DNA of 64,000 bases from Campylobacter gracilis (GTDB lineage: Bacteria > Campylobacterota > Campylobacteria > Campylobacterales > Campylobacteraceae), in NCBI RefSeq assembly GCF_018374135.1, contig NZ_JAHAFS010000013.1, positions 20,948-84,947 of the forward strand, given 5' to 3'. The position numbers were made by a program, and so were the translations under genes. Below the pieces are notes generated by a model. It had not been told where the DNA came from and made no database searches. It saw only the letters and a program-made list of their open reading frames with translations. Positions 52,285 through 60,831 of the stretch are shown piece after piece; the stretch's first letter is position 1; the number at the start of each line of letters is the position of its first letter.

Positions 52285-53094
52285 CTATCTATTTCTTGTG
52301 GCAGCCTCGTAAAGCGGCAAGACTTTCGGCATCACCTCTTTTAGATCGGCGATGCGATCGTCGTTTGAAGGGTGCGTGGACATAAATTTAAGTGGATGGC
52401 TCTCGTTTAGCTTATTCATCTTCTCCCAGACATTTATCGCCGCCCTTGGATCGTATCCTGCGCGCGCCATCAGCTCGACGCCCATCAGATCGGCCTCTGT
52501 CTCATGCGTGCGCGAAAACGGCAGCGTGAATGTGTACTGCGCCGCCATGTTCAAAGCTGCTGAGCCCAGATCTCCAAGCCCCGCTGCGGAGCTTGCTACG
52601 GCGATACCGACATCTTTCATCTGTTCGGTCGAAGCTCGCTCGCGGCTGTGTTCGCGCAGTGCGTGCGACATCTCGTGCCCCAAAATAGCAGCCAGCTCGG
52701 CATCGGTAAGCTTAAGCTTTTCGATGATGCCCGTATATACGACGATGCGGCCGCCAGGCATACACCAAGCATTGATCGTAGGGTCGTTGATGACGTTTAC
52801 CTGCCAGTTCCATTTCAGTGCGTCTTTGCGAAATGCGCCGACTTGAGCGATTAGGCGCCTCGAGATGCCTCTAACGCGATCAGTTAGCTTTTTATCGGTA
52901 TTTAGGACGTGTTTGGCGTTTGCCTGGGCGGTAATCTGCCTGTAGGCAAGCGCGGCACTTTGATCCATTTCAGCCTCGCTTACGGTGATGAATTGCGAGC
53001 GGTCGATGCCGACGGCGCCGCCTTGCGTGGTGCTCGCACAGCCGGTAAAAATCATCATCGTAGCAAAGGATATTAAAAGAGCTATTTTTTTCAT
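52285..53094 (-). CDS. M48 family metalloprotease lipoprotein
   Basis: 269 residues, ATG 53094 after AAAGGAGAAAAG. Lipobox with Cys19 (IFTGCAST), then a zinc-protease domain with HEMSHALREH (HExxH) and a downstream E-D motif, HETEADLMGVE. The set (GRIVVYTGIIEKLKLTDAELAAILGHEMSHALREHS) matches the LoiP/YcaL/BepA-like exported M48 group. It likely degrades or checks outer-membrane proteins in the periplasm. Lipid anchoring depends on lspA in this window. Confidence 0.9.
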   Translation of the reverse strand: MKKIALLISFATMMIFTGCASTTQGGAVGIDRSQFITVSEAEMDQSAALAYRQITAQANAKHVLNTDKKLTDRVRGISRRLIAQVGAFRKDALKWNWQVNVINDPTINAWCMPGGRIVVYTGIIEKLKLTDAELAAILGHEMSHALREHSRERASTEQMKDVGIAVASSAAGLGDLGSAALNMAAQYTFTLPFSRTHETEADLMGVELMARAGYDPRAAINVWEKMNKLNESHPLKFMSTHPSNDDRIADLKEVMPKVLPLYEAATRNR

Positions 53095-54208
53095 CTTTTC
53101 TCCTTAAAATTTTGCGGCGATTTTAGCGAAATTTGATTAAATTTTTAGAATTTTATTTTGGATTGCTGGATTTTGTAGGCGCGATCTATTTGGAATTTGC
53201 CGTAAAATTTAAGGACGCCCGTCGCCTTTAAAATAGGATTGGGCTTTGTAATTTAGCGATAAAATTTAGCGGTGATTTTGCAGAATTTTATCGCGGCGTA
53301 AACGAGGCATTGCTGTGTGAAAGTAGTGATTTTATCTAAGCGCGGCGCTGTATAAACACGGCGCCTCTGCGCCTAAATAGAGCAGGGGCGCGGTTTTAAA
53401 TTTATGCTGCGTAGGTTATTGCGATAAATCCGGCGGAATTTTATTTGCACTAAGCGCTCAGTTTGGGCGGATAGGAGCAATTTGAAATTCGCACAATCAA
53501 ATCGCGCGATAAAATGGACTCGGATGTCGCTATGATTTGAGATGAGTCGCGTTAATCTTTGCAATGCAAAATTCTAATTGTTAGCTTAGCAGTAGCCCTT
53601 CACATTGCATCTTGCGCTACAATGAAATTTTGTTGTGGGAATTGAAATGATCACAGAAATGTCAAACGCCACAGACGTCTTCTCGTAGAATTTATCTCGC
53701 GAAATTTCATTTGCGCGCGTCGGGATAAAATTTCAAACTACAAGTCGCACCGTATCATTTTGGATGGAATTTTAAAATTTTACGCGTTTAGAATTTTAAA
53801 ATTCTGCTACGCAAATCTACGCGATGAAATTTCAAGCTTAAAAATCCGCGCCGTTTTTTCGAATTTTATATATGCTCTGGCAGCTTAAAATTTTACACTT
53901 AGAATTTTATCACTGCGGCAAGATTCGGTTGGACCGGGGTCTCACATCGCCGTAGGATTTTTGGCGGCACGGAATTTTGCAGCGCGTATCTAAACTCAGC
54001 TACGCAAAATTCATAAAATTCTTTATCAGCATGGAATTTTATATCGCCTTTAAAGCGCATAAAGAATTCTGCGCAGGCCTCGCAAACTCTAACGAAAGCT
54101 CCTTTCTTTTAGGGCACGCGAGCTTTAAGGCATGCTAGTAAATTTTGCAGCGCAAAGCAGTGAGCGCTGAGTGTTTACCGCTAGGGATTTCGCGCCCGCG
54201 GCGCCCAT
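53095..54208. other. Long spacer with palindromic words
   Basis: About 1.1 kb. GAATTTTAAAATTC is a perfect 14-bp palindrome at 53791-53804. A short start at 53647 (ATGATCACAGAAATGTC...) runs 13 codons only. No tRNA or protein is supported. Confidence 0.4.
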
Positions 54209-55468
54209 TTAGTCCTTTTTGGACTTTAGTTTGGCGATCGTTTCTTTTGCAGCCTCGTAAGCCTTAGCGCTCATCTCGCGCGCTCTTTCGCTTACGTTTT
54301 TGGCGACCTCGGAGCTTTTTAGCTCGGCAAATTTTTGGCTCATCTTCTTTTCAAACTCGCTAAGCTCTTTTTTGATTGCGTCCAGTTTCTCGTCCAGATC
54401 GAGGTTTTCGATGATTTTGGCGCTTTTTTGGCTTAGTTCTTGAGTGATTTCGCGCGCCTTGGCGCTTGCCTTTTTCGCGCGCTCGCCAAGCTCGATTTCG
54501 CCAATTTTGGCGCTTAGCTGCTCGGCAAGATCGCTTGAAATTTTTCTAAATTTAGCCAGGTAGCCGTCGAATTCTTCATCGGCGATCTTGGCGATCTCGC
54601 TTTTAGCAGGCTCCTCCGAGCTTGCGACCGCGTCGCTTAGCACGGCGCTAAATAGCTCGCTCATCTGCGAAATTTGAAGCCTTTCGTTCTCTAGGCTCTG
54701 TGCGTCGCTTGCCGGCGAGAAACTTAGCTCGTCGCGGTATCTTTCGGCGGCTTTGTTTATGCCGTCGTAGCAGCCTAAAATCGCGCCTCTAATCAGCGCA
54801 GAGGCGGTATTTTTGCTCTCGTTTGCGACGAAAATCGCGCGATTTATGATGATTTTTGAAATTTCTTTAGTGCGGAATTTCGTAAATTCTCCGTCGCCGA
54901 TAGCCGAAAATGCGATGTTTTTCGCCGTCTCGTGCGCGGTGTCCTCGATGTCGGTGCCGCTTTCTAGCACGCTTATGAAGGCCAGTTCGCTCGCTTCTTT
55001 CAGTACGTCCGCAAGCGGAAGTTTGCTCGCGATAGCTCGCTGTAGTGCCGAGCCTATGCGCTCTTTTAGCTCTGCTTCGCTTGCGTTTTGCAGCGCGGTA
55101 TCCAGATCATCATAGCTGCGCAAAACAAGGCTTTTAATCGCCTTTTGTTTACAAGCGATCTTTTTGCGCAGATCGTCGTAGTCGTAGATGAGCTTGTAAA
55201 GCCCCTGCTCGTCCTCGTCGCACAACGCCTTTTTCACCCCTTCGATTAGCGCTTCGGAGGAGGCGTCCTTTAGAGCCCCTATTTCGTTAAGCTCGGCGGC
55301 AAAGCTTAAGATGAGCTTGGCGCTTTTAGCGCTTTTAACATCTTCGCCAAGTCCGCGTAGAGCCTGAAGGCTTTGTTCAAAAGCTAAATTTCGCACGCAG
55401 ACCGCTAGCTCCTCGTCGCTAATTTGCGCGAGATCGGCGCCGAATTTTTTGATTATTGCTTCTTTCAT
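54209..55468 (-). CDS. Large Ala/Glu/Lys-rich helical protein of unknown function
   Basis: 419 residues from ATG 55468 (AGGAG five bases upstream; the GTG at 55483 is too near the preceding stop to be better). All-helical, charged, no signal or membrane helix; the last ~150 residues (AKKASAKAREITQELSQKSAKIIENLDLDEKLDAIKKELSEFEKKM) form a long amphipathic coiled coil, ending with AKLKSKKD. The N-terminal half has a segment ALIRGAILGCYDGINKAAE that recalls DUF6781-type proteins but I cannot confirm it. It sits last in the moaC-DUF493 unit, eleven bases after the DUF493 stop. Confidence 0.65.
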   Translation of the reverse strand: MKEAIIKKFGADLAQISDEELAVCVRNLAFEQSLQALRGLGEDVKSAKSAKLILSFAAELNEIGALKDASSEALIEGVKKALCDEDEQGLYKLIYDYDDLRKKIACKQKAIKSLVLRSYDDLDTALQNASEAELKERIGSALQRAIASKLPLADVLKEASELAFISVLESGTDIEDTAHETAKNIAFSAIGDGEFTKFRTKEISKIIINRAIFVANESKNTASALIRGAILGCYDGINKAAERYRDELSFSPASDAQSLENERLQISQMSELFSAVLSDAVASSEEPAKSEIAKIADEEFDGYLAKFRKISSDLAEQLSAKIGEIELGERAKKASAKAREITQELSQKSAKIIENLDLDEKLDAIKKELSEFEKKMSQKFAELKSSEVAKNVSERAREMSAKAYEAAKETIAKLKSKKD

Positions 55469-55479
55469 TTCATCTCCTG

Positions 55480-55740
55480 TCACAATACATATTTAAAGTG
55501 GGCTTTTAAGCGCTCGAAAATTTCGTTTCGATGTAAGTCGTCCTTGACGAAAACGCTTACGTTGAAGCTCATATATTTGCCGCCGTTTGAAAAGCGCGAA
55601 AAGTCTATTTTGTAATCTTCGCCCTTTAAAATTTCATCGATCTGCTCACGCTTTTGGGTAGCCGCGTCTAGGACTACTTTGTATTCCCAAAAGAGCGGAT
55701 AGTCGATTTTTGGCTTTTCAGCTCCTAGTATACACGCCAC
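55480..55740 (-). CDS. DUF493 family protein (YbeD-like)
   Basis: 86 residues, GTG start at 55740 preceded by GAGGGGGG in the moaC end. Short alpha/beta fold with KYMSFNVSVFVKDDLHRNEIFERLKAH, the DUF493 region. No function settled; E. coli YbeD lies near lipoate genes. It overlaps moaC by 23 bases and precedes the coiled-coil gene by eleven, so this is a three-gene unit. Confidence 0.75.
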   Translation of the reverse strand: MACILGAEKPKIDYPLFWEYKVVLDAATQKREQIDEILKGEDYKIDFSRFSNGGKYMSFNVSVFVKDDLHRNEIFERLKAHFKYVL

Positions 55741-56188
55741 TCTTGCCCCCCTCTTTGCGCTGCAGCACGATGCCTGTGATCTGCATCGATTTATCTATCG
55801 CTTTTAGCATATCATAAATCGTCAGTAGCCCCACACTCACGCCCGTTAGCGCCTCCATCTCGACGCCCGTTTTGCCCGTGATTTTTACAGTTACAAAAAG
55901 CTTAAACGCGCACTCGCTCGCAAGCTCCTCAATATCGGTTTTAATCGAAGTAATCGTAAGCGGATGAGTCATTGGTATTAGCTCGCTCGTCTTTTTAGCG
56001 CCCATTATCGCGGCAACGACGGCGGTTTGAAGTACGGGACCTTTTTTGGCCGTGTTTTGCTTAACGGCGGCAAACGCCTCCGCACTCATTCGTATGATGC
56101 CGCTAGCGGTGGCTACGCGCTCGCTCTCATCCTTGGCGCCGACATCTACCATGCGCGGCATATTATTTTCGTCGATATGTGTGAGCAT
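55718..56188 (-). CDS. moaC: Cyclic pyranopterin monophosphate synthase MoaC
   Basis: 156 residues from ATG 56188 (AAGGAA upstream). A longer in-frame reading to 56269 crosses a terminator and lacks a ribosome site, so it is rejected. Conserved words: MVDVGAKDESERVATASGIIRM, KGPVLQTAVVAAIMGAKKTSELIPMTHPL, GKTGVEMEALTGVSVGLLTIYDM, and LQRKEGGKSG with catalytic-type Lys/Asp/His (His in PMTHPL). It makes the pyranopterin precursor of molybdopterin, so it supplies the two Tor-like enzymes. -10 at 56219-56214 gives a ~20-base leader. Confidence 0.95.
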   Translation of the reverse strand: MLTHIDENNMPRMVDVGAKDESERVATASGIIRMSAEAFAAVKQNTAKKGPVLQTAVVAAIMGAKKTSELIPMTHPLTITSIKTDIEELASECAFKLFVTVKITGKTGVEMEALTGVSVGLLTIYDMLKAIDKSMQITGIVLQRKEGGKSGVYTRS

Positions 56189-56235
56189 AAATTTCCTTGC
56201 AGTTTTTGGCGGGATTATAGCAGAATTTCGGGCAT

Positions 56236-56298
56236 AAAAAAAGCCCGAGCTTTTAAACTCGGGCTTCATACAAAAAGGAGGTTTTATCTTGTCGGACG
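56236..56298 (-). ncRNA. Candidate small RNA with 16S-like anti-Shine-Dalgarno stretch
   Basis: Independent minus-strand unit directly upstream of moaC. -10 TATAAT at 56310-56305 predicts a start near 56298. The terminator is strong: AAGCCCGAG (56266-56258) pairs with CTCGGGCTT (56249-56241) around an eight-base loop and runs into a U-stretch to 56236. The ~30 bases between promoter and stem are single-stranded and include AAAACCTCCTTTTTG, like the 16S 3' end. moaC has a separate -10 beyond the terminator. The length, ~63 bases, is typical of small RNAs. Could instead be a leader attenuator for moaC. Confidence 0.55.
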
Positions 56299-56759
56299 AG
56301 AACGATTATACTACCTAAACAGTAAATATAAATAAAATATATCCTTTTTAGGCGAACTCTTTCGCGCTTAATTTATAGCCGTTTTTAAAATTTTGATGAA
56401 ATTTGACGATACGCTTTGGCGCGCTACGTGGGAATTTGAATGGGTAGAGAAATAAAACGGAGCCAAAAAGCGACTAAATTTAAAGCGGATGTTAAAGAGC
56501 AAAGATAAAATTTAAAGCAGTTCGCGGTTATTTTAGCTCAATATGGACGATCAAAAGAACGGAGCAGGGCGCTCTGCCAAGCTGCCATAAACAAAACACC
56601 GCAAAGAAGCGGCTTAAATTTAATGCCTCGCGCGCAACGTAGCGTAAATTTAAACCCTTCACGCGAGCGTCATAGCGACGCAGGCGCGGATTAAAATAGC
56701 GCGTGCAAATTTAAACATCGCCGCGCAAAATCCTGCCTGCATTTTAAATTTAGCCTCGT
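56299..56759. other. Spacer upstream of small-RNA promoter
   Basis: Roughly 460 bases of AT-rich DNA between the sRNA promoter and the calcium-motif gene. Nothing else recognised. Confidence 0.4.
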
Positions 56760-57206
56760 TTAAATTTTAAATGTTTTTAGCAGGTTGCCTAAGCTTAGCC
56801 CCTTATCTTCGCCGTTTGCGCCGCCTCCTAAAAGATCGCCCAAAAAGCTACTTGCGTCGTTGATATCGATTTTGCCATCGCCGTTGAGGTCAAGCTTGGC
56901 GCTTGCGATTTTGCCGATCAGCGCGCTGAAATCCACCCCTTTGCTATCGACGGCGTTTGATTGCACGTCCTCGCCGCCGCCCAAAAGTCCGCCCAGCATC
57001 GAGCCTAGCGAGCTAGATCCTCCGCTTTCGTTTTTGCTTAAAAAATTTGAGCTGATGCCCGCAATTATCGCATTTATCTGGTCGTCAGGCAGGTCCACGC
57101 CTAGAAATTTTTCGATAAAAGCGACCGGACCGCTTTGAAATTCTCTTAAATTTTTATCGTCGCTTTTGAGCGCAGAGACCATATTTACAAGTCCGTTTAT
57201 GTCCAT
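56760..57206 (-). CDS. Small protein with Ca-binding-like DxNxDG motif
   Basis: 148 residues, ATG 57206 directly after the YegP-like stop, with AAGGAGG inside that gene. The N-terminal ~70 residues are helical (VAFIEKFLGVDLPDDQINAIIAGISS); the middle is Ser/Gly-rich (GGSSSLGSMLGGLLGGGEDV). The C-terminal LDLNGDGKIDINDASSFLGDLLGGG carries one EF-hand or dockerin-like calcium loop (D-x-N-x-D-G-x-I-x-x-x-D). No signal peptide is seen. Function unknown. Confidence 0.65.
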   Translation of the reverse strand: MDINGLVNMVSALKSDDKNLREFQSGPVAFIEKFLGVDLPDDQINAIIAGISSNFLSKNESGGSSSLGSMLGGLLGGGEDVQSNAVDSKGVDFSALIGKIASAKLDLNGDGKIDINDASSFLGDLLGGGANGEDKGLSLGNLLKTFKI

Positions 57207-57569
57207 TTACGCCTCCTTGATCTTGGCTTTCGGAGCCTGTTTTACGATAAGCTCTATTACTTTTAGAGCGTCCGCTTTGGCTTCAAAATCTTTGCTAACC
57301 GCGATGATCTGTCCGTTGCTGGCCGTTAGGCGGAAGCGAATCTTGCCTGCTTTATCGGTGTAAAGCTCAAATTTCGGATTATTTAGCTTTTCTCCGCCTG
57401 CGATTTGATCCTCGATCTTATTTAGCGCGGCGTTTTTTACGACGCTTTCGATGCCGTTTTTGCAAGCGGCCTTGCTCGTATAAACCTCGGAGGTACATAG
57501 CACGTGTCCGTCATAAAGTAGATCGAATTTGCAGCCGTCCTTGGCGTCTTTGATTAAAAACTCAGCCAT
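57207..57569 (-). CDS. yegP: YegP family protein (two DUF1508 repeats)
   Basis: 120 residues, ATG 57569 after AAAGGATG. Two ~50-residue copies of the DUF1508 fold: DGCKFDLLYDGHVLCTSEVYTSKAACKNGIESVVKNA and NNPKFELYTDKAGKIRFRLTASNGQIIAVSKDFEAKADALKVIELIVKQ, with F-x-L-..-G-x-x-I/L-..-S-..-Y/F-x-x-K-..-A/C-x-x-x-I as in YegP. Function unknown. Neighbouring calcium-motif gene abuts it, so the two are co-translated. Confidence 0.85.
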   Translation of the reverse strand: MAEFLIKDAKDGCKFDLLYDGHVLCTSEVYTSKAACKNGIESVVKNAALNKIEDQIAGGEKLNNPKFELYTDKAGKIRFRLTASNGQIIAVSKDFEAKADALKVIELIVKQAPKAKIKEA

Positions 57570-57685
57570 TTTTCATCCTTTCGTAGAAGATATTGTTATT
57601 TTAGCTAAAATTTTAATAAATATTTTTAATAGGCGCGGAATTTTCTGCTAAAATTGCGCACAAATTTCATTTACAAAGGATCATA

Positions 57686-58165
57686 ATGATAAAGACTCTA
57701 CGTTTTAGCTTGATTTTCGCCGCTGCTTTGGGATTTGGCGCTGATGAAAGCGATGCATTATTTAAGGATATAAGGACGCGTCTGGGTTGCAATCTAGCCG
57801 CACAGGACTGCGAGACTAACGCGGGCGGGCAGAAGGCGCTCTTTAGCGTGGCGCGTCATCCGATCGAAGCGGGAGCAAACGAGCTAAAAATAAGCGGAAT
57901 TTCGCGTGAGCTGAAAAATCCGAGCGTTAAAATTTCGGGCGTGAGTATGAATATGGGCAATGCGGAATTTCCGCTAAAGCGCAGCGCAGACGGCTATGAA
58001 GCGACGCTTGACGTTGCGGTGTGCACGCACGCCGTAATGCGCTACAAGCTTGAAATTTACGAGGATGGCGAGCCCAGCGGGCTTTCCGTGTATTTTGATC
58101 TGCGAAAGCGTGCTACGGATCGAGACCGCGGCGAAGACGCGCACTTGCATCACCACGAGCATTAG
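57686..58165 (+). CDS. Exported protein with His-rich end, possible metal binder
   Basis: 159 residues, ATG 57686 after AAAGGATC. Signal peptide to ~19 (LIFAAALGFGADE). The core has VSMNMGNAEFPLKRS and LDVAVCTHAVMRYKLEI, resembling the beta-sandwich of FixH/YtkA-like copper proteins, with Met and Cys/His where ligands might lie, and ends HLHHHEH. A periplasmic copper or other metal role is possible, not shown. Divergent from yegP. Confidence 0.6.
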   Translation: MIKTLRFSLIFAAALGFGADESDALFKDIRTRLGCNLAAQDCETNAGGQKALFSVARHPIEAGANELKISGISRELKNPSVKISGVSMNMGNAEFPLKRSADGYEATLDVAVCTHAVMRYKLEIYEDGEPSGLSVYFDLRKRATDRDRGEDAHLHHHEH

Positions 58166-58596
58166 ACGCACCCCGTTTGTGCGCGGGGTAAAATTTGCGC
58201 TTTTTCAGACACGACGCTTTAGGGGAACTTGCACGTTGATTGTAGAAAATTTTACAAATTTTATAAGGCGCCGCTCGCGATAAATTTTTATTCGGCTTTC
58301 AAGTGGTGCCTATCGTGGGCAGATACGGGTGCCTAAACGAATACACGAATAGCCGTAGTGATCTAGGCGCGCTTCATTAGGGCGTTTACAAAAACGCCTT
58401 TATAAACGCGCGGCTATTTGCCGCGCATTCGCCGCATGTGTTTCGTAACCGCTACCGCAGCACATCAAATTTAGCCCCTCGCCGCCTTTAAATTTTAAAA
58501 TTTTTAAAATTCGCTTGCGTTTCATACGCCTAATCTATGCGGAATTTTGAAATTCCTTGTATAATCTGAAGCAAATTTTAAAATCTAAGGAAAGCC
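58166..58596. other. Spacer with palindrome and promoter of DUF3737 gene
   Basis: GGAATTTTGAAATTCC at 58541-58556 is a palindrome with two-base centre; -10 TATAAT at 58560-58565. Otherwise no gene recognised. Confidence 0.5.
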
Positions 58597-59439
58597 ATGC
58601 AAATATTAAGACAAAAGTACTTTAGCGGCGAGCGCGCGCTGTTCGGTGCAAAAGATCTGCGGATCGAAAATTCCGTCTTTGGCGAGGGCGAGTCGCCGCT
58701 AAAACACAGCGCAAATATCGTCGCGCAAAACTGTAAATTTGAGTGGAAATATCCGTTTTGGTATGCCGAAAATATCCGCGCGCAGGATTGTTTATTCGAC
58801 GAGGTCGCGCGCGCAGGGATCTGGTATAGCCGCGGCGTGGTGCTAAAAGACTGCCTCTACGGCGCGCCTAAAGGACTTCGCCGCGTAAAAGATGCCGCAC
58901 TGCAAAACGTAGAATTTCATGATGCGCAAGAGACCTTGTGGCACTGCAGCGACGTCACGCTAAAAAACGTCACCGCAAAGGGCGCGTATTTCGGGCTTGA
59001 TTGCGAAAACTTAAGCATCGAAAATCTATCGCTCTTCGGGGATTACTGCTTCGACGGCTGCAGAAACGTAACGATCAAAAACTCCAAACTCCTATCCAAG
59101 GACGCGTTTTGGAACTGCGAAAATATCGTGGTCGAGAACTGCTTCATCGCGGGCGAATACTTCGGCTGGAATTCCAAAAATGTAACGCTGCGAAACTGTA
59201 AGATCGAGAGCCTACAGGGCTTTTGCTATATGCAAAATTTGCGCTTGCAAGACTGCGAGCTGATAAATACGACGCTAGCGTTTGAATACAGCGACGTCCG
59301 TGCCGAGGTAAAAGGCGCGATCGATAGCGTCAAAAATCCAAGCAGCGGGCTGATCCGCGCGGCAAGTATCAGCGAGCTGATCCTAGACGGCGCAACGGAT
59401 GCGTCTAAAACTGAAATCATTACTGAATTAAGGGCGTAA
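58597..59439 (+). CDS. DUF3737 right-handed beta-helix protein
   Basis: 280 residues, ATG 58597 after AAGGAAAGCC. Many short repeats of form N-x-x-x-x-D/N-C-x-x (e.g. VAQNCKFEWKYPFWYAEN, NIRAQDCLFDEVARAGIW, NVTIKNSKLLSKDAFWNCEN) make a pectate-lyase-like parallel beta-helix, the DUF3737 pattern. The repeats carry stacked Asn and Cys. It has no signal peptide, so it may act in the cytoplasm; function unknown. One base separates its stop and the next start, so it forms a unit with the aminotransferase. Confidence 0.85.
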   Translation: MQILRQKYFSGERALFGAKDLRIENSVFGEGESPLKHSANIVAQNCKFEWKYPFWYAENIRAQDCLFDEVARAGIWYSRGVVLKDCLYGAPKGLRRVKDAALQNVEFHDAQETLWHCSDVTLKNVTAKGAYFGLDCENLSIENLSLFGDYCFDGCRNVTIKNSKLLSKDAFWNCENIVVENCFIAGEYFGWNSKNVTLRNCKIESLQGFCYMQNLRLQDCELINTTLAFEYSDVRAEVKGAIDSVKNPSSGLIRAASISELILDGATDASKTEIITELRA

Positions 59440-59440
59440 G

Positions 59441-60634
59441 ATGGGACTTTTTGATTTTATAAGCGGCAAGGAGAAATATGATTTCGACACTCTACCGAAC
59501 CGCCGTGGCACGAAGTCGCTTAAATGGGACGTAGGTGAGAATGAGCTTCCGATGTGGGTCGCGGATATGGACTTTGCCGTAGCGCCCGAGATCATCGAGG
59601 CTCTGCAAAAGCGGCTAAATGAGCGGGTTTTGGGCTATTCGATTATCGATGATGAGTGGCGCAGCGCGTATCAAGGCTGGTGGCTCGCGCGCCACGATTA
59701 TGAAATCCAAAAGGAGTGGCTGATCTATGCCGGCGGTACGCTGCCTGCGATCGATTCGATCATCCGCAAGCTCACCTCGCCCGCCGAAAACGTGCTGCTG
59801 ATGAGCCCCGTTTATAACTGCTTTTACTACTGCATCAAAAACGCCGCCCGCGTGCCTGTGGAAAATGAGCTTACCTACGCTAGCGGCGATTATAGCATCG
59901 ATTTGGAGGATCTAGAGGCTAAGCTCGCCGATCCGCAGACGACGCTTTTTATCCTTTGCAACCCGCACAATCCGGTCGGTCGCACCTTTAGCAGGGACGA
60001 TCTCGCCCGTATCGGCGAGCTGTGCGAGAAGCACGGCGTGATCGTGCTTAGCGATGAGGTGCATTGTGATCTGACCGAGCCGGGCGTGCGTTACACGCCA
60101 TTTGCTGCGGCAAGTAAGAGCTGCGAGAGGATCTCAGCCAGCATAATCGCGCCCACGAAGGCGTTTAATATCGCAGGGCTGCAAAGCGCGGCGGTTTTTG
60201 CCGCGGATAAGCGCTTGCGTCATAAAATTTCAAAAGCGCTAAATTCCGACGACATCGCCGAGCCGAATTTTTTCGGCGTCCAGGGCGCGATCGTCGCATT
60301 TACGAAGGGTGCCGCGTGGCTGGATGCTCTGCGAGAATACCTCAGCGAAAATCGTAAATTCGCGGCGGAATTTATCGCCCGCGAGCTTCCGCAGGTGCGC
60401 GTCGTGCCGCAAGACGCGACCTATCTTATGTGGCTTGATGCGGGCGCTTACACGCAGGATAGCGCGGAGCTTGCGCGCTTCATCCGCGAAAAAACAGGGC
60501 TGTATCTCTCCTGCGGCGCGCAATACGGCAAGGGCGGCGAGAGATTTTTGCGCCTAAATATCGCGACCTCTAGGGCGCTGCTAAAAGACGGGCTAGGACG
60601 GCTGAAAGAGGCGCTAAAGATTTGCCCGCATTAA
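59441..60634 (+). CDS. PLP-dependent MalY/PatB-type cystathionine beta-lyase
   Basis: 397 residues. Opening FDTLPNRRGTKSLKWDVGENELPMWVADMDFAVAPEI and SVYNCFYY-like MSPVYNCFYY, FILCNPHNPVGRTF, VLSDEVHCDLTEPG and PLP-lysine segment APTKAFNIAGLQ match MalY/PatB. It cleaves cystathionine or cysteine (beta-elimination), yielding homocysteine or sulfide; some members are regulators. ATG 59441 has AGGGCG before it. Upstream DUF3737 gene is coupled. Confidence 0.92.
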   Translation: MGLFDFISGKEKYDFDTLPNRRGTKSLKWDVGENELPMWVADMDFAVAPEIIEALQKRLNERVLGYSIIDDEWRSAYQGWWLARHDYEIQKEWLIYAGGTLPAIDSIIRKLTSPAENVLLMSPVYNCFYYCIKNAARVPVENELTYASGDYSIDLEDLEAKLADPQTTLFILCNPHNPVGRTFSRDDLARIGELCEKHGVIVLSDEVHCDLTEPGVRYTPFAAASKSCERISASIIAPTKAFNIAGLQSAAVFAADKRLRHKISKALNSDDIAEPNFFGVQGAIVAFTKGAAWLDALREYLSENRKFAAEFIARELPQVRVVPQDATYLMWLDAGAYTQDSAELARFIREKTGLYLSCGAQYGKGGERFLRLNIATSRALLKDGLGRLKEALKICPH

Positions 60635-60831
60635 ACGAACTGCGGCGCGGCAAGGACTAAATTTAAAATTTTATAACGGCCAAATTTAAAGCGGCGGAGC
60701 AAATTTTAAAATTTTGCGGCAGGGCGCAAGCTTTACGCTAAATTTAGCGGCTATCAGGCGGCGGCACGCGAATGTTTAATTTAGCGCGCGACAAATAAAC
60801 CGGCGCTTAAATGCGTTACAAAAGGCGGATT

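Noticed and set aside
53647..53688. Short 13-codon frame MITEMSNATDVFS
   Set aside because: Too short, no family, no clear ribosome site.
56189..56269. N-terminal extension of MoaC
   Set aside because: In frame but passes through the terminator stem and U-run and lacks a ribosome site; MoaC proteins begin at the MLTHIDENN region.
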